From: an uncultured Eubacteriales bacterium
GTDB lineage: Bacteria > Bacillota_I > Bacilli_A > RF39 > UBA660
NCBI GenBank assembly: GCA_905188025.1
Contig: CAJJKI010000005.1
Location: 1-64,000, forward strand
DNA: 64,000 nt
Direction: 5' to 3'
A program made the position numbers and the translations under genes. Of this stretch, positions 22,750-31,033 are shown one piece after another. The notes under the pieces were generated by a model. That model was not told the origin of the DNA. It did no database searches and saw nothing but the letters and a program-made list of their open reading frames with translations. Every line of letters begins with the position of its first letter. The first letter of the stretch is position 1.

Positions 22750-24258
22750 ATGGTTGAAATAGATGAAATAGCTACAATATTTAAAAGAAAAATATATCCT
22801 AATGGGGATATTGAATTTATTCCTTTCAAAATTATAGAAGGATACTATGATGACGATGAAAATTGGTTTTTAGATGCTAGTGGCAATACATATCACCACA
22901 TAAGTGAATTTATTACCAGCGGTAACGTATATGGAGAGCGTCGCAAAATCTCTTTTCTCGTCACTAATACTAAAAATAAGAAATTAACTTTTAGTGACAT
23001 GAAAAAGAATATTTTAAAAATATCTAAAACATTTGCATACTATCGTCGTCATGAAAATCCATATTTTATTACCCGCTATGATAAACATGCCAAAGAAGAA
23101 TATATTTTTGAAGACGTTGATACAATTAATTTAATGGAAACACCTGATCCTGAAAATTTTAAAGCTTTCGAAGAAACAGCATATTCTTCAAATGAAATTT
23201 TAGAGCCAATAAATATAAATGTAAATGTAAATTCTGAGCATCCTGAAGAAAAATTAACTCCCATGGAAATTACTGCTAAAGTAAAAGAAACCATTAAAGG
23301 TCAAGACGAAGCCATTGATAGGATAGCTACAACTATTTATCTAAATAGAAAATATCCAACATTAAAGAAGAAAAATATTTTATTAGCAGGTCCATCTGGA
23401 GTAGGTAAGACTTCTATATTTCAAGCACTTTCCGATATCTTAGATATCCCTATTACAATTTTTTCAGTAGCAGGTTTATCACAAGCTGGATATATTGGTC
23501 GTGGTACCGAGAAAATACTTTCTCAAATAATTATTGATACTAATAAAGATATAGAACGTGCTAAAAAATCTATTGTTCTTTTAGACGAAATAGACAAAAT
23601 AGCATATCATGATGTTCACTCAGGATCAGTTTCTACTCAAGGTGTCCAAAATGAAATTCTAAAGATAATCGAAGGCGATAAGCGTGAAGTTAAAATCGGA
23701 GGAGTAGGGCAATATGTTCTAGATACCACTCCAATAACCTTTGTTGGTGCTGGAGCCTTCTCAGAACTATATGAAAATAGAATATTCAATAAGAAGACCC
23801 CTCTAGGATTTGACAGCACTGCTCCAAAAATCACTGAAGAACCAAAATTTATTACTACAGATGAACTAGTTAAATATGGTTTAAAAAGAGAATTAGTTGG
23901 ACGTTTGCCAGTACTAGTAGAACTAAATAATCTTGATAAAGAAAATCTAAAAGATATTATCATGCATTCTAAAAACAGCGAATTAAGTGAAATTATCAAA
24001 ATACTTGAGTCATATGGCATAACTTGGACCAATCTTGAAGAAGTCATTGATTTAATTGCCGAAGATGCCCTCAAAAAGAAAATAGGAGCTCGTGGCCTAA
24101 CTTCAACTATTACAGAAATGTTTTTAAGTATCTTCTATGATATCTTTAGTAATCCTAATATGTATCAAGAATTAATTATTGGACCTAACATTCTAAATGA
24201 TAAAAATGATTATACTTTGATAAAGAAAGAAACATATACTAAAAAATTAATAAAATAA
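22750..24258 (+). CDS. ClpX-like AAA+ unfoldase with non-canonical N-terminal domain
   Basis: A 502-residue AAA+ ATPase close to ClpX, which unfolds proteins for ClpP. Walker A is GPSGVGKT (214-221), Walker B is VLLDEID (276-282), the substrate pore loop is GYIGRG (247-252) and sensor 2 is KIGARGLTS. A PLGF loop at 351-354 occupies the position of the ClpP-binding (I/L)GF tripeptide, so partnership with ClpP is plausible. The first ~170 residues are not the zinc-binding domain of ClpX: no CxxC is seen, only an acidic, aromatic-rich domain I do not recognise. It may be a second, specialised ClpX, with the standard one elsewhere. AAGGAG precedes the ATG, 16 bases after aspS. Confidence 0.82.
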   Translation: MVEIDEIATIFKRKIYPNGDIEFIPFKIIEGYYDDDENWFLDASGNTYHHISEFITSGNVYGERRKISFLVTNTKNKKLTFSDMKKNILKISKTFAYYRRHENPYFITRYDKHAKEEYIFEDVDTINLMETPDPENFKAFEETAYSSNEILEPININVNVNSEHPEEKLTPMEITAKVKETIKGQDEAIDRIATTIYLNRKYPTLKKKNILLAGPSGVGKTSIFQALSDILDIPITIFSVAGLSQAGYIGRGTEKILSQIIIDTNKDIERAKKSIVLLDEIDKIAYHDVHSGSVSTQGVQNEILKIIEGDKREVKIGGVGQYVLDTTPITFVGAGAFSELYENRIFNKKTPLGFDSTAPKITEEPKFITTDELVKYGLKRELVGRLPVLVELNNLDKENLKDIIMHSKNSELSEIIKILESYGITWTNLEEVIDLIAEDALKKKIGARGLTSTITEMFLSIFYDIFSNPNMYQELIIGPNILNDKNDYTLIKKETYTKKLIK

Positions 24259-24294
24259 CTATTTATATTATATATAAAAATAAGGAGGTAACCC

Positions 24295-25080
24295 ATGAAA
24301 GAATTAAAAGATATTGAAAAATCTATTCAAAAAAAATATCGTAAAGAAATATTTTCTAAATTTATGAAAGCTGTAAAAGAGTTTGAACTTGTAAAACCTA
24401 ATGATAACATAGCTATTTGTATCTCTGGAGGCAAGGATTCATTTCTTTTAGCAAAATGTTTTCAAGAATTAAAACGTCATAATAAGTTTCCTTTTACACT
24501 TCATTTTATTGTTATGAATCCAGGTTATACCAAAGAAAAACTCGGTGAAGTAATAGCCAACGCTAAATATCTAAATATTCCAATTGAAGTTTTTGATACT
24601 AATATTTTTGAAGTTGTAAAAGACACTACCAGTCCATGCTTCTTATGTGCCCGTATGCGTCGTGGTTGCCTCTATGCCAAAGCTCAAGAATTAGGATGCA
24701 ATAAAATAGCCTTAGGTCATCACTTTAACGATGTCATTGAAACAATTCTTCTTAATATGCTCTATAATGGTAAATTTTCTGGTATGCTTCCTATCCTAAA
24801 GAGTGACAACTTTGAAAATATGGAACTAATCCGTCCATTATACTATATCAAAGAAAAAGATATTATTTCTTGGGTTAAATATACCGAACTAAATTTTATT
24901 GATTGTGCTTGCAAAGTAACTAAAAAGAATCTTGGTAAACGTAAAGAAGTAAAAGTTCTATCATATCAATTAGTAGATATGTATGAAAATGCTGATATAA
25001 ATATTCTAAATTCTATGTTTCATGTTAACCCTAACACGACATTCGTCGATGAAAAGATTAAAGTCAAGGATGAAATATAA
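24295..25080 (+). CDS. TtcA-like PP-loop tRNA thiolation protein
   Basis: A 261-residue adenine-nucleotide alpha-hydrolase of the TtcA/TilS superfamily. The PP-loop is CISGGKDSFLLAKC (residues 43-56), CFLCARMRRGCLY has the CxxC that binds an iron-sulfur cluster in TtcA, and LGHHFNDVIETILLNMLYNG is the characteristic family signature. TtcA makes 2-thiocytidine at tRNA position 32. A third Cys (CACK) near residue 204 would complete the cluster ligands. It starts 36 bases after the ClpX-like gene with AAGGAGG as RBS. It could thiolate another base. Confidence 0.83.
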   Translation: MKELKDIEKSIQKKYRKEIFSKFMKAVKEFELVKPNDNIAICISGGKDSFLLAKCFQELKRHNKFPFTLHFIVMNPGYTKEKLGEVIANAKYLNIPIEVFDTNIFEVVKDTTSPCFLCARMRRGCLYAKAQELGCNKIALGHHFNDVIETILLNMLYNGKFSGMLPILKSDNFENMELIRPLYYIKEKDIISWVKYTELNFIDCACKVTKKNLGKRKEVKVLSYQLVDMYENADINILNSMFHVNPNTTFVDEKIKVKDEI

Positions 25081-25099
25081 TAATGGTCTTATGGGAAAA

Positions 25100-25180
25100 T
25101 AGGAAAGATTATATTATCTGCAATCGGGCTAACAGACTATAAAATTATCATCTTTCCTAGCCACTCATAATGGCTTTTTT
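25100..25180 (+). terminator. Compound hairpin and terminator after the ttcA-like gene
   Basis: TAGGAAAGAT (25100-25109) pairs perfectly with ATCTTTCCTA (25150-25159), with a smaller TCTG/CAGA hairpin inside. AGCCA (25159-25163) with TGGCT (25171-25175) and TTTTTT form a classical terminator. The 10-bp stem ends where the terminator begins, so it may be a small structured RNA; no known riboswitch class was recognised. Confidence 0.6.
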
Positions 25181-25198
25181 CTTTTAGCAAAAATATAC

Positions 25199-25210
25199 AA
25201 ACAAATGTAC
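25199..25210 (+). promoter_or_regulatory. Possible LexA box upstream of ddl-ruvA-ruvB
   Basis: AAACAAATGTAC fits the AAAC-N4-GTTT pattern of the two perfect sites beside lexA at all but two positions. It lies ten bases before a TTGACA (25220-25225). Confidence 0.4.
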
Positions 25211-25322
25211 TATTTTATCTTGACAAAGCCTCAAAATTATGATACGCTTTATTTGTAATTTAAAAGAGGTAAGCCAAGTATTAACAAAATCATCATAATA
25301 CTGTAAACCAATAGTTATAATA

Positions 25323-25351
25323 TTTGACTACCATTATTTTCTATGATAAAC
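25323..25351 (+). promoter_or_regulatory. Promoter candidate for ddl
   Basis: TTGACT followed after about 17 bases by TAAACT, shortly before the ddl RBS. An earlier TTGACA at 25220 has no good -10 at normal spacing. The rest of this 293-base gap holds the hairpins listed and a small AGTATTA/TAATACT stem. Confidence 0.5.
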
Positions 25352-25373
25352 TTAAGATGAAGGTGATTATAAA

Positions 25374-26528
25374 ATGAAATTAAAAATAGGTGTAATTTTC
25401 GGAGGAAAAAGTCTTGAACATGAGTTATCCATCATAACAGCTCTTCAAGCCATGGACAATATTGATACGGACAAATATGAAGTAGTTCCCATCTATATTA
25501 CCAAAGACTTGACCTGGTATTCTTCCGGCTGCCTTAGATATATTGATAGTTTTAATAACTATAATTTAATTGAAAAGTATGCTACAAAGGTAAATCTAAT
25601 CAACAAAAAAGGCCACTTTATACTTCAAACAGCTGGCCTCATCAAAAGAGAACTAACAGAGTTGCACTTAGTAATTCCAATGGTTCACGGCCGTGGCACT
25701 GAAGATGGCACCCTACAAGGATATCTCCAAATGGTAGGCATCCCATATGTATCAAATAACATTTATTCTTCCGTTATTTGTCAAGATAAAGTATTTACTA
25801 AACAACTACTCGAATATAACGAACTACCAACCGTAAAATCAGTTTGGTTTTTCGATAACGAATATTATAAAGATAAAGAAGAACTATTTAAGAGAATCGA
25901 CAAGTTAACATACCCACTAATTGTAAAACCAGCAACTCTAGGTTCAAGTATCGGTATTAGAACTGTTAAAAGAAAAGAAGAACTAGATACTATCATTAAC
26001 GAAGTCCTAAAATATGATCGCAAAATAATCGTTGAAGAATTAATTGATGACGTTCTCGAATACAATATATCTATTCTAAAAACTAACGATAAGCTATTTA
26101 TCTCATCAATTGAAGAAATAGAGACCAGCCTTGAATACCGCGAATATGTGGACAAGTGCAACCTAGAAAACTATCTAAATGGCAACATTATAAGAACCGT
26201 TCCTGCCAAAATATCTGAAAAAATGAGTGATGAAATAATTGAATTAGCCAAAAAAACAATCAACTTTCTAAATAACACAGGCTTGTCAAGAATCGATTTC
26301 TTGTACGATCGAAAAAAGAAAAAATTATATATAGACGAAATTAATAGTATCCCAACATGCTTTTCTCATCACCTATGGGAAGAAGCTAATATCTCTTACA
26401 AAGAATTACTTAACATAATGATTAATGATACCATTAAAAATGTTAACCGTGATAGTGAAATGATTACAACTATGGATATGGATGTTTTAAAAGATTTAAA
26501 AAATAGCGATATAAAGGATTTTAAATAA
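25374..26528 (+). CDS. ddl: D-alanine--D-alanine ligase family protein
   Basis: A 384-residue ATP-grasp ligase for peptidoglycan precursors. Recognisable elements: GGKSLEHELSI (11-20), MVHGRGTEDGTLQGYLQ, VKPATLGSSIGI (184-195), the ATP lid EELIDDVLEYNISI, and metal-binding RIDFLYD and EINSIP (322-327). Two regions differ from standard Ddl. The omega-loop equivalent reads VDKCNLENYLNGN instead of YxYxAKY, and the C-terminal substrate loop reads TCFSHHLWE (328-336) instead of PGxTxxSxxP. The second amino acid may therefore differ. It overlaps ruvA by one base (TAATG), so cell-wall and recombination genes share a transcript. AAGGTGA is the RBS. Confidence 0.85.
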   Translation: MKLKIGVIFGGKSLEHELSIITALQAMDNIDTDKYEVVPIYITKDLTWYSSGCLRYIDSFNNYNLIEKYATKVNLINKKGHFILQTAGLIKRELTELHLVIPMVHGRGTEDGTLQGYLQMVGIPYVSNNIYSSVICQDKVFTKQLLEYNELPTVKSVWFFDNEYYKDKEELFKRIDKLTYPLIVKPATLGSSIGIRTVKRKEELDTIINEVLKYDRKIIVEELIDDVLEYNISILKTNDKLFISSIEEIETSLEYREYVDKCNLENYLNGNIIRTVPAKISEKMSDEIIELAKKTINFLNNTGLSRIDFLYDRKKKKLYIDEINSIPTCFSHHLWEEANISYKELLNIMINDTIKNVNRDSEMITTMDMDVLKDLKNSDIKDFK

Positions 26529-27082
26529 TGTTTGGCTACATTAAAGGAATTATTAAAGATATTGATAGCAATCATATTATCATCGATAATCATGATATTG
26601 GCTACCAAATATACGTTCCTAATCCATACTATTACAAATTAAATGAAACATACACTATCTATACCTATAATCATGTTAAAGAAGATGAATATTCCCTATA
26701 TGGATTTAAGAATAAAGAAGAACTAAACCTCTTCCTAAAATTAATTTCCGTAAAAGGACTTGGACCTAAAATGGCCCTCCCAATGTTTGCTACCGGTTCA
26801 ATTACCGGTATTACCGACGCCATCGATCGTGAGAATATTCTTTATCTAAAAAAATTCCCTAAAATAGGAGATAAAGTAGCAAGACAAATAATTCTCGATT
26901 TAAAAGGCAAACTAAATGGTAACCAAATGAGTCTTCTTACTAACGAAACTAACGAGTTAACTGATGCTCTTCTAGCTCTAGGATACAAACAAGCTGATAT
27001 CAAAAAGGTTATTGTTAACGTTAGCCAAGAATTATCTCTTGAAGAACAAATAAAAGAGTCATTAAAATTATTATTAAAATAA
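26528..27082 (+). CDS. ruvA: Holliday junction DNA helicase subunit RuvA
   Basis: A 184-residue protein. It has an N-terminal OB domain (MFGYIKGIIKDIDSNHIIIDN), tandem helix-hairpin-helix motifs (LISVKGLGPKMALPM and LKKFPKIGDKVARQIILDLK), and a C-terminal domain III (about 140-184) that contacts RuvB. RuvA binds four-way junctions and loads RuvB. The ATG overlaps the ddl stop. ruvB follows after one intervening HAD gene. Confidence 0.94.
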   Translation: MFGYIKGIIKDIDSNHIIIDNHDIGYQIYVPNPYYYKLNETYTIYTYNHVKEDEYSLYGFKNKEELNLFLKLISVKGLGPKMALPMFATGSITGITDAIDRENILYLKKFPKIGDKVARQIILDLKGKLNGNQMSLLTNETNELTDALLALGYKQADIKKVIVNVSQELSLEEQIKESLKLLLK

Positions 27083-27101
27083 ATTAAAAGGAAGTGATTA
27101 T

Positions 27102-27677
27102 ATGCGAATTGGCATTGATATAGATGATACAATTAATGAAACTTGGAAGCATATGATTCCAATTTATTCCCAAATATTTCATAAAGATGAAGCCACACTA
27201 AAAAAATCACTTCCATATCATCGTAGTATTGCTGACCTTAATATCTCTATAGATGACTATTTCAAAACAATGCGTCCATACTATGAAAAAAATGTTTTAA
27301 AGGTCACACTAAAACCTCATGCAAAAGAAGTAATTAATGAATTATATGACCGTGGTCATACTATAATTTTTATTACTGCTAGAGGAAAGTTATATGCTAA
27401 TCCTGATGAAATAACTAAAAAATATCTTGCCAATCATGGCATTAAATATCATAAATTAATTACAAGAGCAAGTAAAAAAGATCTTGCTTGCCTCACTGAA
27501 AGAATTGACTTATTTATAGATGATAGTATCAAACACTGTGAATCAGTAAGTAAAACTGGTATTAAAATATTGATGCCAGACAATTACTTCAACCATGAAA
27601 TAACAGAATATAAGCATTTTACTGATTGGCGCGAAGTTTTAGATTATGTTACAAAAGAAGAAAATAGAAACAGGTGA
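27102..27677 (+). CDS. HAD-family 5'-nucleotidase-like phosphatase
   Basis: A 191-residue protein of the NT5C (deoxyribonucleotidase)/YqfW type in the HAD superfamily. Motif I is IGIDIDDTIN (residues 3-12) with both catalytic Asp residues. Motif II is IIFITARG (around 85-92), followed by a Lys in RASKKDLA, and the late acidic motif is LFIDDSIKHCE. It probably removes phosphate from a nucleotide. Its placement between ruvA and ruvB is unusual. AAGGAAGTGA is the RBS, and its TGA stop overlaps the RBS of ruvB. Confidence 0.78.
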   Translation: MRIGIDIDDTINETWKHMIPIYSQIFHKDEATLKKSLPYHRSIADLNISIDDYFKTMRPYYEKNVLKVTLKPHAKEVINELYDRGHTIIFITARGKLYANPDEITKKYLANHGIKYHKLITRASKKDLACLTERIDLFIDDSIKHCESVSKTGIKILMPDNYFNHEITEYKHFTDWREVLDYVTKEENRNR

Positions 27678-27682
27678 ATCAC

Positions 27683-28672
27683 ATGGAAGGAAATAGAATT
27701 TTAACTAACGAAATGCTTTTGGAAGATAATAGCGACAATATCCGTCCACAGTCTCTTGATGAATATATTGGTCAAAGTGAAGTGAAAGAAAATATCAAAG
27801 TATTTATAAAGTCAGCTCTAATGCGTGGAGAAAGCTTGGATCATGTTTTATTATATGGCCCTCCCGGATTAGGAAAGACAACTCTTGCATATATTATTGC
27901 CAATGAATTAGGTAGTAACATCAAAACAGCTTCAGGTCCTTCAATTGAAAAAAGTGGTGATTTAGCAGCTATTCTTTCAACTCTAGAACCAGGAGATGTC
28001 CTCTTTATTGATGAAATACACCGTATTCCTAGATACATAGAAGAAATACTATATCCTGCTATGGAAGATTATTATCTAGATATCGTAATTGGAGGAGAAG
28101 GCACCAGTAGAAATATCAAAATAGAACTTCCACATTTCACCCTAATCGGTGCCACTACTAGAGCCGGAGACCTTTCAAGCCCTCTAAGAGATCGTTTTGG
28201 TATCATTTCTAAACTAAATTATTATTCCGAAGAAGAATTATACCTAATAATAAAAAGAACTTCTCGTGTATTAAATACCGCCATTACTGATGATGCTGCT
28301 AGTGAACTTGCTAAACGTAGTAGGGGAACTCCAAGAATTGCTAATCGTCTCTTCAAAAGAGTTCGTGACTTTGCCTTAGTAAATGGCGAAGGTGTAATTA
28401 CCAGTGAAATTCTTGAAGATGCTCTAAATCGTTTAAAAGTAGATAAACTAGGCCTTGATGAAACTGACTACAATTTATTGCTATCAATAATTGAAAAATT
28501 TAATGGTGGCCCTGTTGGTATTGAAGCCTTAGCATCCTCAATCGGCGAAGAAGTTTCTACCATTGAAGACGTCTATGAACCATACTTACTCCAACATGGT
28601 TATCTTAAAAGAACCTCTCGAGGTCGTGTGGTCACTGATAAAGCATATGAGCATCTTGGATTAAAAAAATAG
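27683..28672 (+). CDS. ruvB: Holliday junction branch-migration helicase RuvB
   Basis: A 329-residue AAA+ motor that drives branch migration with RuvA. Seen: RPQSLDEYIGQSEVKENIKV, Walker A GPPGLGKTT, Walker B LFIDEIHR, the RuvB-specific GPSIEKSGDLAAILS and ATTRAGDLSSPLRDRFG, and a C-terminal winged helix (GGPVGIEALASSIGEE, ending RTSRGRVVT). The ATG at 27683 is preferred, with AGGTGA (27672-27677) 5 bases away; a GTG at 27674 lies inside that RBS. Confidence 0.95.
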   Translation: MEGNRILTNEMLLEDNSDNIRPQSLDEYIGQSEVKENIKVFIKSALMRGESLDHVLLYGPPGLGKTTLAYIIANELGSNIKTASGPSIEKSGDLAAILSTLEPGDVLFIDEIHRIPRYIEEILYPAMEDYYLDIVIGGEGTSRNIKIELPHFTLIGATTRAGDLSSPLRDRFGIISKLNYYSEEELYLIIKRTSRVLNTAITDDAASELAKRSRGTPRIANRLFKRVRDFALVNGEGVITSEILEDALNRLKVDKLGLDETDYNLLLSIIEKFNGGPVGIEALASSIGEEVSTIEDVYEPYLLQHGYLKRTSRGRVVTDKAYEHLGLKK

Positions 28673-28689
28673 AATAAAAAGGAGAAAAA

Positions 28690-30174
28690 ATGGAAAAAGA
28701 AGTTAATCAAACTATCACAAAAGACTCTAAAAAGAAAACAAAAAAATCCCTCATATTATTATCTATCATACTTATTATATTACTTTTATTAGGAGTCACA
28801 TACTTCTATATAAGTAATAAAAACAAAGAGCCCGCCAATAATGCACCAACTATAACTTATCAAGATCTTGATAATAATATCACAGTATCTTGCACTAATT
28901 CGAAACAAGAATCAACAACTCTCTACTATCAAGGAGAAGATATCTATTGCAGCTTATCTTATGATTTTTCAAACACTTCTAAAGAAAAGGTATCTAAAAT
29001 AACTGCAACATTTACTTTTGATTCAGAACTTGAATTAATTGAAACCAGCAATATATCTTCTGATTGGAAAGAGATATCATCTGGTCAAACTTTTAGTATT
29101 TCTTCAAATGTTGCCTTAGATAAAGATGAAAACTTTTATACTGTAAAGTTTAGAGTAAAAGGTACAACTGAAAAAGAAATTATTTCTCTTGGGCTAAAAG
29201 ACGTATATTTAGAAACTAATGATAACAAATATTATCAACTAAATAATAGTCAAACTGAATTAATGATAGCTGTAAAGAATAACTATCGTTATGAATTAGA
29301 TCGTACTAACAAAGAATTTATTTTTTACAAATCTAGTCCTGAAGGTTATAAAGAAATAAATAAGTATACCTGTAAAACTACTTGCTTTGAATATGCTGCT
29401 CAAAGTTTTGCTTACATAGATCTAAATGTTGGCCGTATGTTCATAGTAGATAATAATGATACAGAAGCCATTCTATATGATTTTACTCGTGGAGTACTAG
29501 CCACTTATGAAATACCTGTATATTCTCTAAGTGACGAGTCATATAATATTATCTATTTTGTAGCAAAAACAAAAGATGGTAAATACGGAATCGTTGACAC
29601 TTCAGCAAACATAATCAGACCATTTGTATCAGACGGATTTGTCTCATCTCCAGTAAAAGCCATATATTCCGATACATATTCGATTAAAAATAATCTTATC
29701 GTTGAAAAGAAAAATAATAAATATGGCTTAACTAACATAAATAGAGTAAATACCGTTCTTGATTATAAATATGATAGTATTCGTCTATTAAATGATAAAT
29801 ATTACAAAGTCAAAGTAGGGGATAGTTGGTACTTATATAATGTAAGCAATAATGAACAAGCATTACCAGAAAAATATCAAGAAATATTTATGCCTACACC
29901 TGAAGTTTTGATTGTTAAACTAAATGGTTACTTATACATAAAAAATGAATCAGGACAAAATCTTCTTGAAGATAAAATTTATGCCCCAATGGCTTATGAC
30001 GAAAATGCTTGCTGCGGCGGCACTTCTGGTATTTATGTTACTTTGAACTATGAAGATAAAAATATAGTAGATATAATTACTTACACCGATAGTAGTGCCG
30101 AAAAATCTAATACCATTAAATATATCTATGATATAAAAGAAAATAAATTAACAAAAAAAGATTCAACAAATTAA
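28690..30174 (+). CDS. Membrane-anchored extracellular protein with WG-like repeats
   Basis: A 494-residue protein of unknown function. A Lys-rich N-terminus, one transmembrane helix (about 20-42, LILLSIILIILLLLGVTYFY) and a large outer part are visible. Residues 55-190 look like a beta-sandwich with a Cys pair (CTNSK...YCSL). From about 290 to 420, strand units such as KDGKYGIVDTSANII, KNNKYGLTNINRVNTVLDYKYDSI and LYNVSNNEQALPEKYQEIF resemble WG beta-repeats. CKTTC (near 230) and CCGG (near 435) add more cysteines. GGAGA precedes the ATG. It ends in a shared terminator facing lexA. A surface or cell-envelope role is inferred from topology only. Confidence 0.72.
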   Translation: MEKEVNQTITKDSKKKTKKSLILLSIILIILLLLGVTYFYISNKNKEPANNAPTITYQDLDNNITVSCTNSKQESTTLYYQGEDIYCSLSYDFSNTSKEKVSKITATFTFDSELELIETSNISSDWKEISSGQTFSISSNVALDKDENFYTVKFRVKGTTEKEIISLGLKDVYLETNDNKYYQLNNSQTELMIAVKNNYRYELDRTNKEFIFYKSSPEGYKEINKYTCKTTCFEYAAQSFAYIDLNVGRMFIVDNNDTEAILYDFTRGVLATYEIPVYSLSDESYNIIYFVAKTKDGKYGIVDTSANIIRPFVSDGFVSSPVKAIYSDTYSIKNNLIVEKKNNKYGLTNINRVNTVLDYKYDSIRLLNDKYYKVKVGDSWYLYNVSNNEQALPEKYQEIFMPTPEVLIVKLNGYLYIKNESGQNLLEDKIYAPMAYDENACCGGTSGIYVTLNYEDKNIVDIITYTDSSAEKSNTIKYIYDIKENKLTKKDSTN

Positions 30175-30187
30175 GTTGAATCTTTTT
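30155..30187. terminator. Bidirectional terminator between 28690 gene and lexA
   Basis: Perfect 13-bp arms AAAAAGATTCAAC (30155-30167) and GTTGAATCTTTTT (30175-30187). It serves the convergent genes from both sides, with the 28690 gene stop in the loop. Confidence 0.9.
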
Positions 30188-30192
30188 AAATA

Positions 30193-30822
30193 CTAAAATT
30201 TTCTAAATAATCCAATAGCCTTTCCAAGAATTGTAACATTATCTAAAATAATTGGCTCCATATAGTCATTTTCTGGTTGTAATCTAAAGTGTCCATTTTC
30301 CTTATAAAAAGTTTTTAAAGTAACTTCATTATTATCATTCATTGCTACAACCATATCACCATTTTTGGCATTTTCACATCTCTCAACAATAACAATATCA
30401 TTAGATAAAATGCCTTTATTAATCATACTCTCTCCATCTACTCTTAAAGTAAATACTTCTTTTTTCTTTGGTATTAAATATGCTGGTAATGAGAAAAATT
30501 CATTAGGTACTTCAATTGCTTCAATTGGTGAACCAGCAGTTACTTTTCCCAATAGTGGTACATTAACCACTTCTTCTCCCTTAGATTCATATTCATTAGG
30601 TACTAATAACTCTAATGCCTTGTTTCCTTCTTTACTTCTCTTAATATATCCCTTATCAACTAGATGATTAATATGTACATGAACTGTTGCTGGTGATGAT
30701 AAGTTAATTGCACTACATATTTGTCTAATTGAAGGAGGGTACTTATTTTCCGCATGGAACTGTTTAATAAAATCCAATACTTCTTTTTGTTTCTTTGTTA
30801 ATCCATCAGTTTTCTGTCTCAT
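30193..30822 (-). CDS. lexA: SOS response repressor LexA
   Basis: A 209-residue repressor-protease. The N-terminal winged helix-turn-helix (LTKKQKEVLDFIKQF to SSPATVHVHINHLVDKGYI) binds operators. The self-cleavage site is the Ala96-Gly97 bond in KVTAGSP. The catalytic dyad is Ser132 (VDGESM) and Lys170 (EVTLKTF). The start is the ATG at 30822 with AAAGGAG in front; longer in-frame starts would cover the promoter. Its own promoter overlaps a LexA-type box, so it is autoregulated. It is divergent from a small membrane-protein gene. Confidence 0.96.
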   Translation of the reverse strand: MRQKTDGLTKKQKEVLDFIKQFHAENKYPPSIRQICSAINLSSPATVHVHINHLVDKGYIKRSKEGNKALELLVPNEYESKGEEVVNVPLLGKVTAGSPIEAIEVPNEFFSLPAYLIPKKKEVFTLRVDGESMINKGILSNDIVIVERCENAKNGDMVVAMNDNNEVTLKTFYKENGHFRLQPENDYMEPIILDNVTILGKAIGLFRKF

Positions 30823-30841
30823 AAAAACTCCTTTCATATAC

Positions 30842-30870
30842 ATAATAACACAATAACAATCGTATGTCAA
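30842..30870 (-). promoter_or_regulatory. lexA promoter
   Basis: On the minus strand TTGACA (30870-30865), a 17-base spacer and TATTAT (30847-30842). The -35 box overlaps the first LexA box. Confidence 0.8.
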
Positions 30871-30880
30871 ACATTTGTTT
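30869..30880. promoter_or_regulatory. LexA operator 1
   Basis: AAACATTTGTTT, within a 16-base stretch CAAACATTTGTTTATA that is repeated exactly at operator 2. The spacing AAAC-N4-GTTT fits the Firmicutes SOS box GAAC-N4-GTTC with changed outer bases. Confidence 0.75.
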
Positions 30881-30948
30881 ATATATTTTTCAAAAAAATA
30901 AGAAAAAAATTTAAAATAGGGGACAATTGACATGATTTTGTAAATCAC

Positions 30949-30960
30949 AAACATTTGTTT
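30949..30960. promoter_or_regulatory. LexA operator 2
   Basis: AAACATTTGTTT, identical to operator 1 and 80 bases from it. It lies 20 bases upstream of the -35 box of the small divergent gene. A weaker match, AAACAACCGTAT (30988-30999), lies between that gene's -35 and -10. Confidence 0.7.
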
Positions 30961-30980
30961 ATAAAATTTACCAAAAACTA

Positions 30981-31009
30981 TTGACACAAACAACCGTATG
31001 TAATAAAAT
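30981..31009 (+). promoter_or_regulatory. Promoter of the small gene divergent from lexA
   Basis: Perfect TTGACA (30981-30986), a 17-base spacer and TAAAAT (31004-31009). The spacer contains a partial LexA box. Confidence 0.8.
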
Positions 31010-31033
31010 GTAATTACAGAAAGGGTGATTGTA

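Noticed and set aside
25100..25180. Known riboswitch class downstream of the ttcA-like gene
   Set aside because: I compared it with purine, preQ1, fluoride, ZTP and T-box signatures from memory and none fits; it is listed as a terminator structure.
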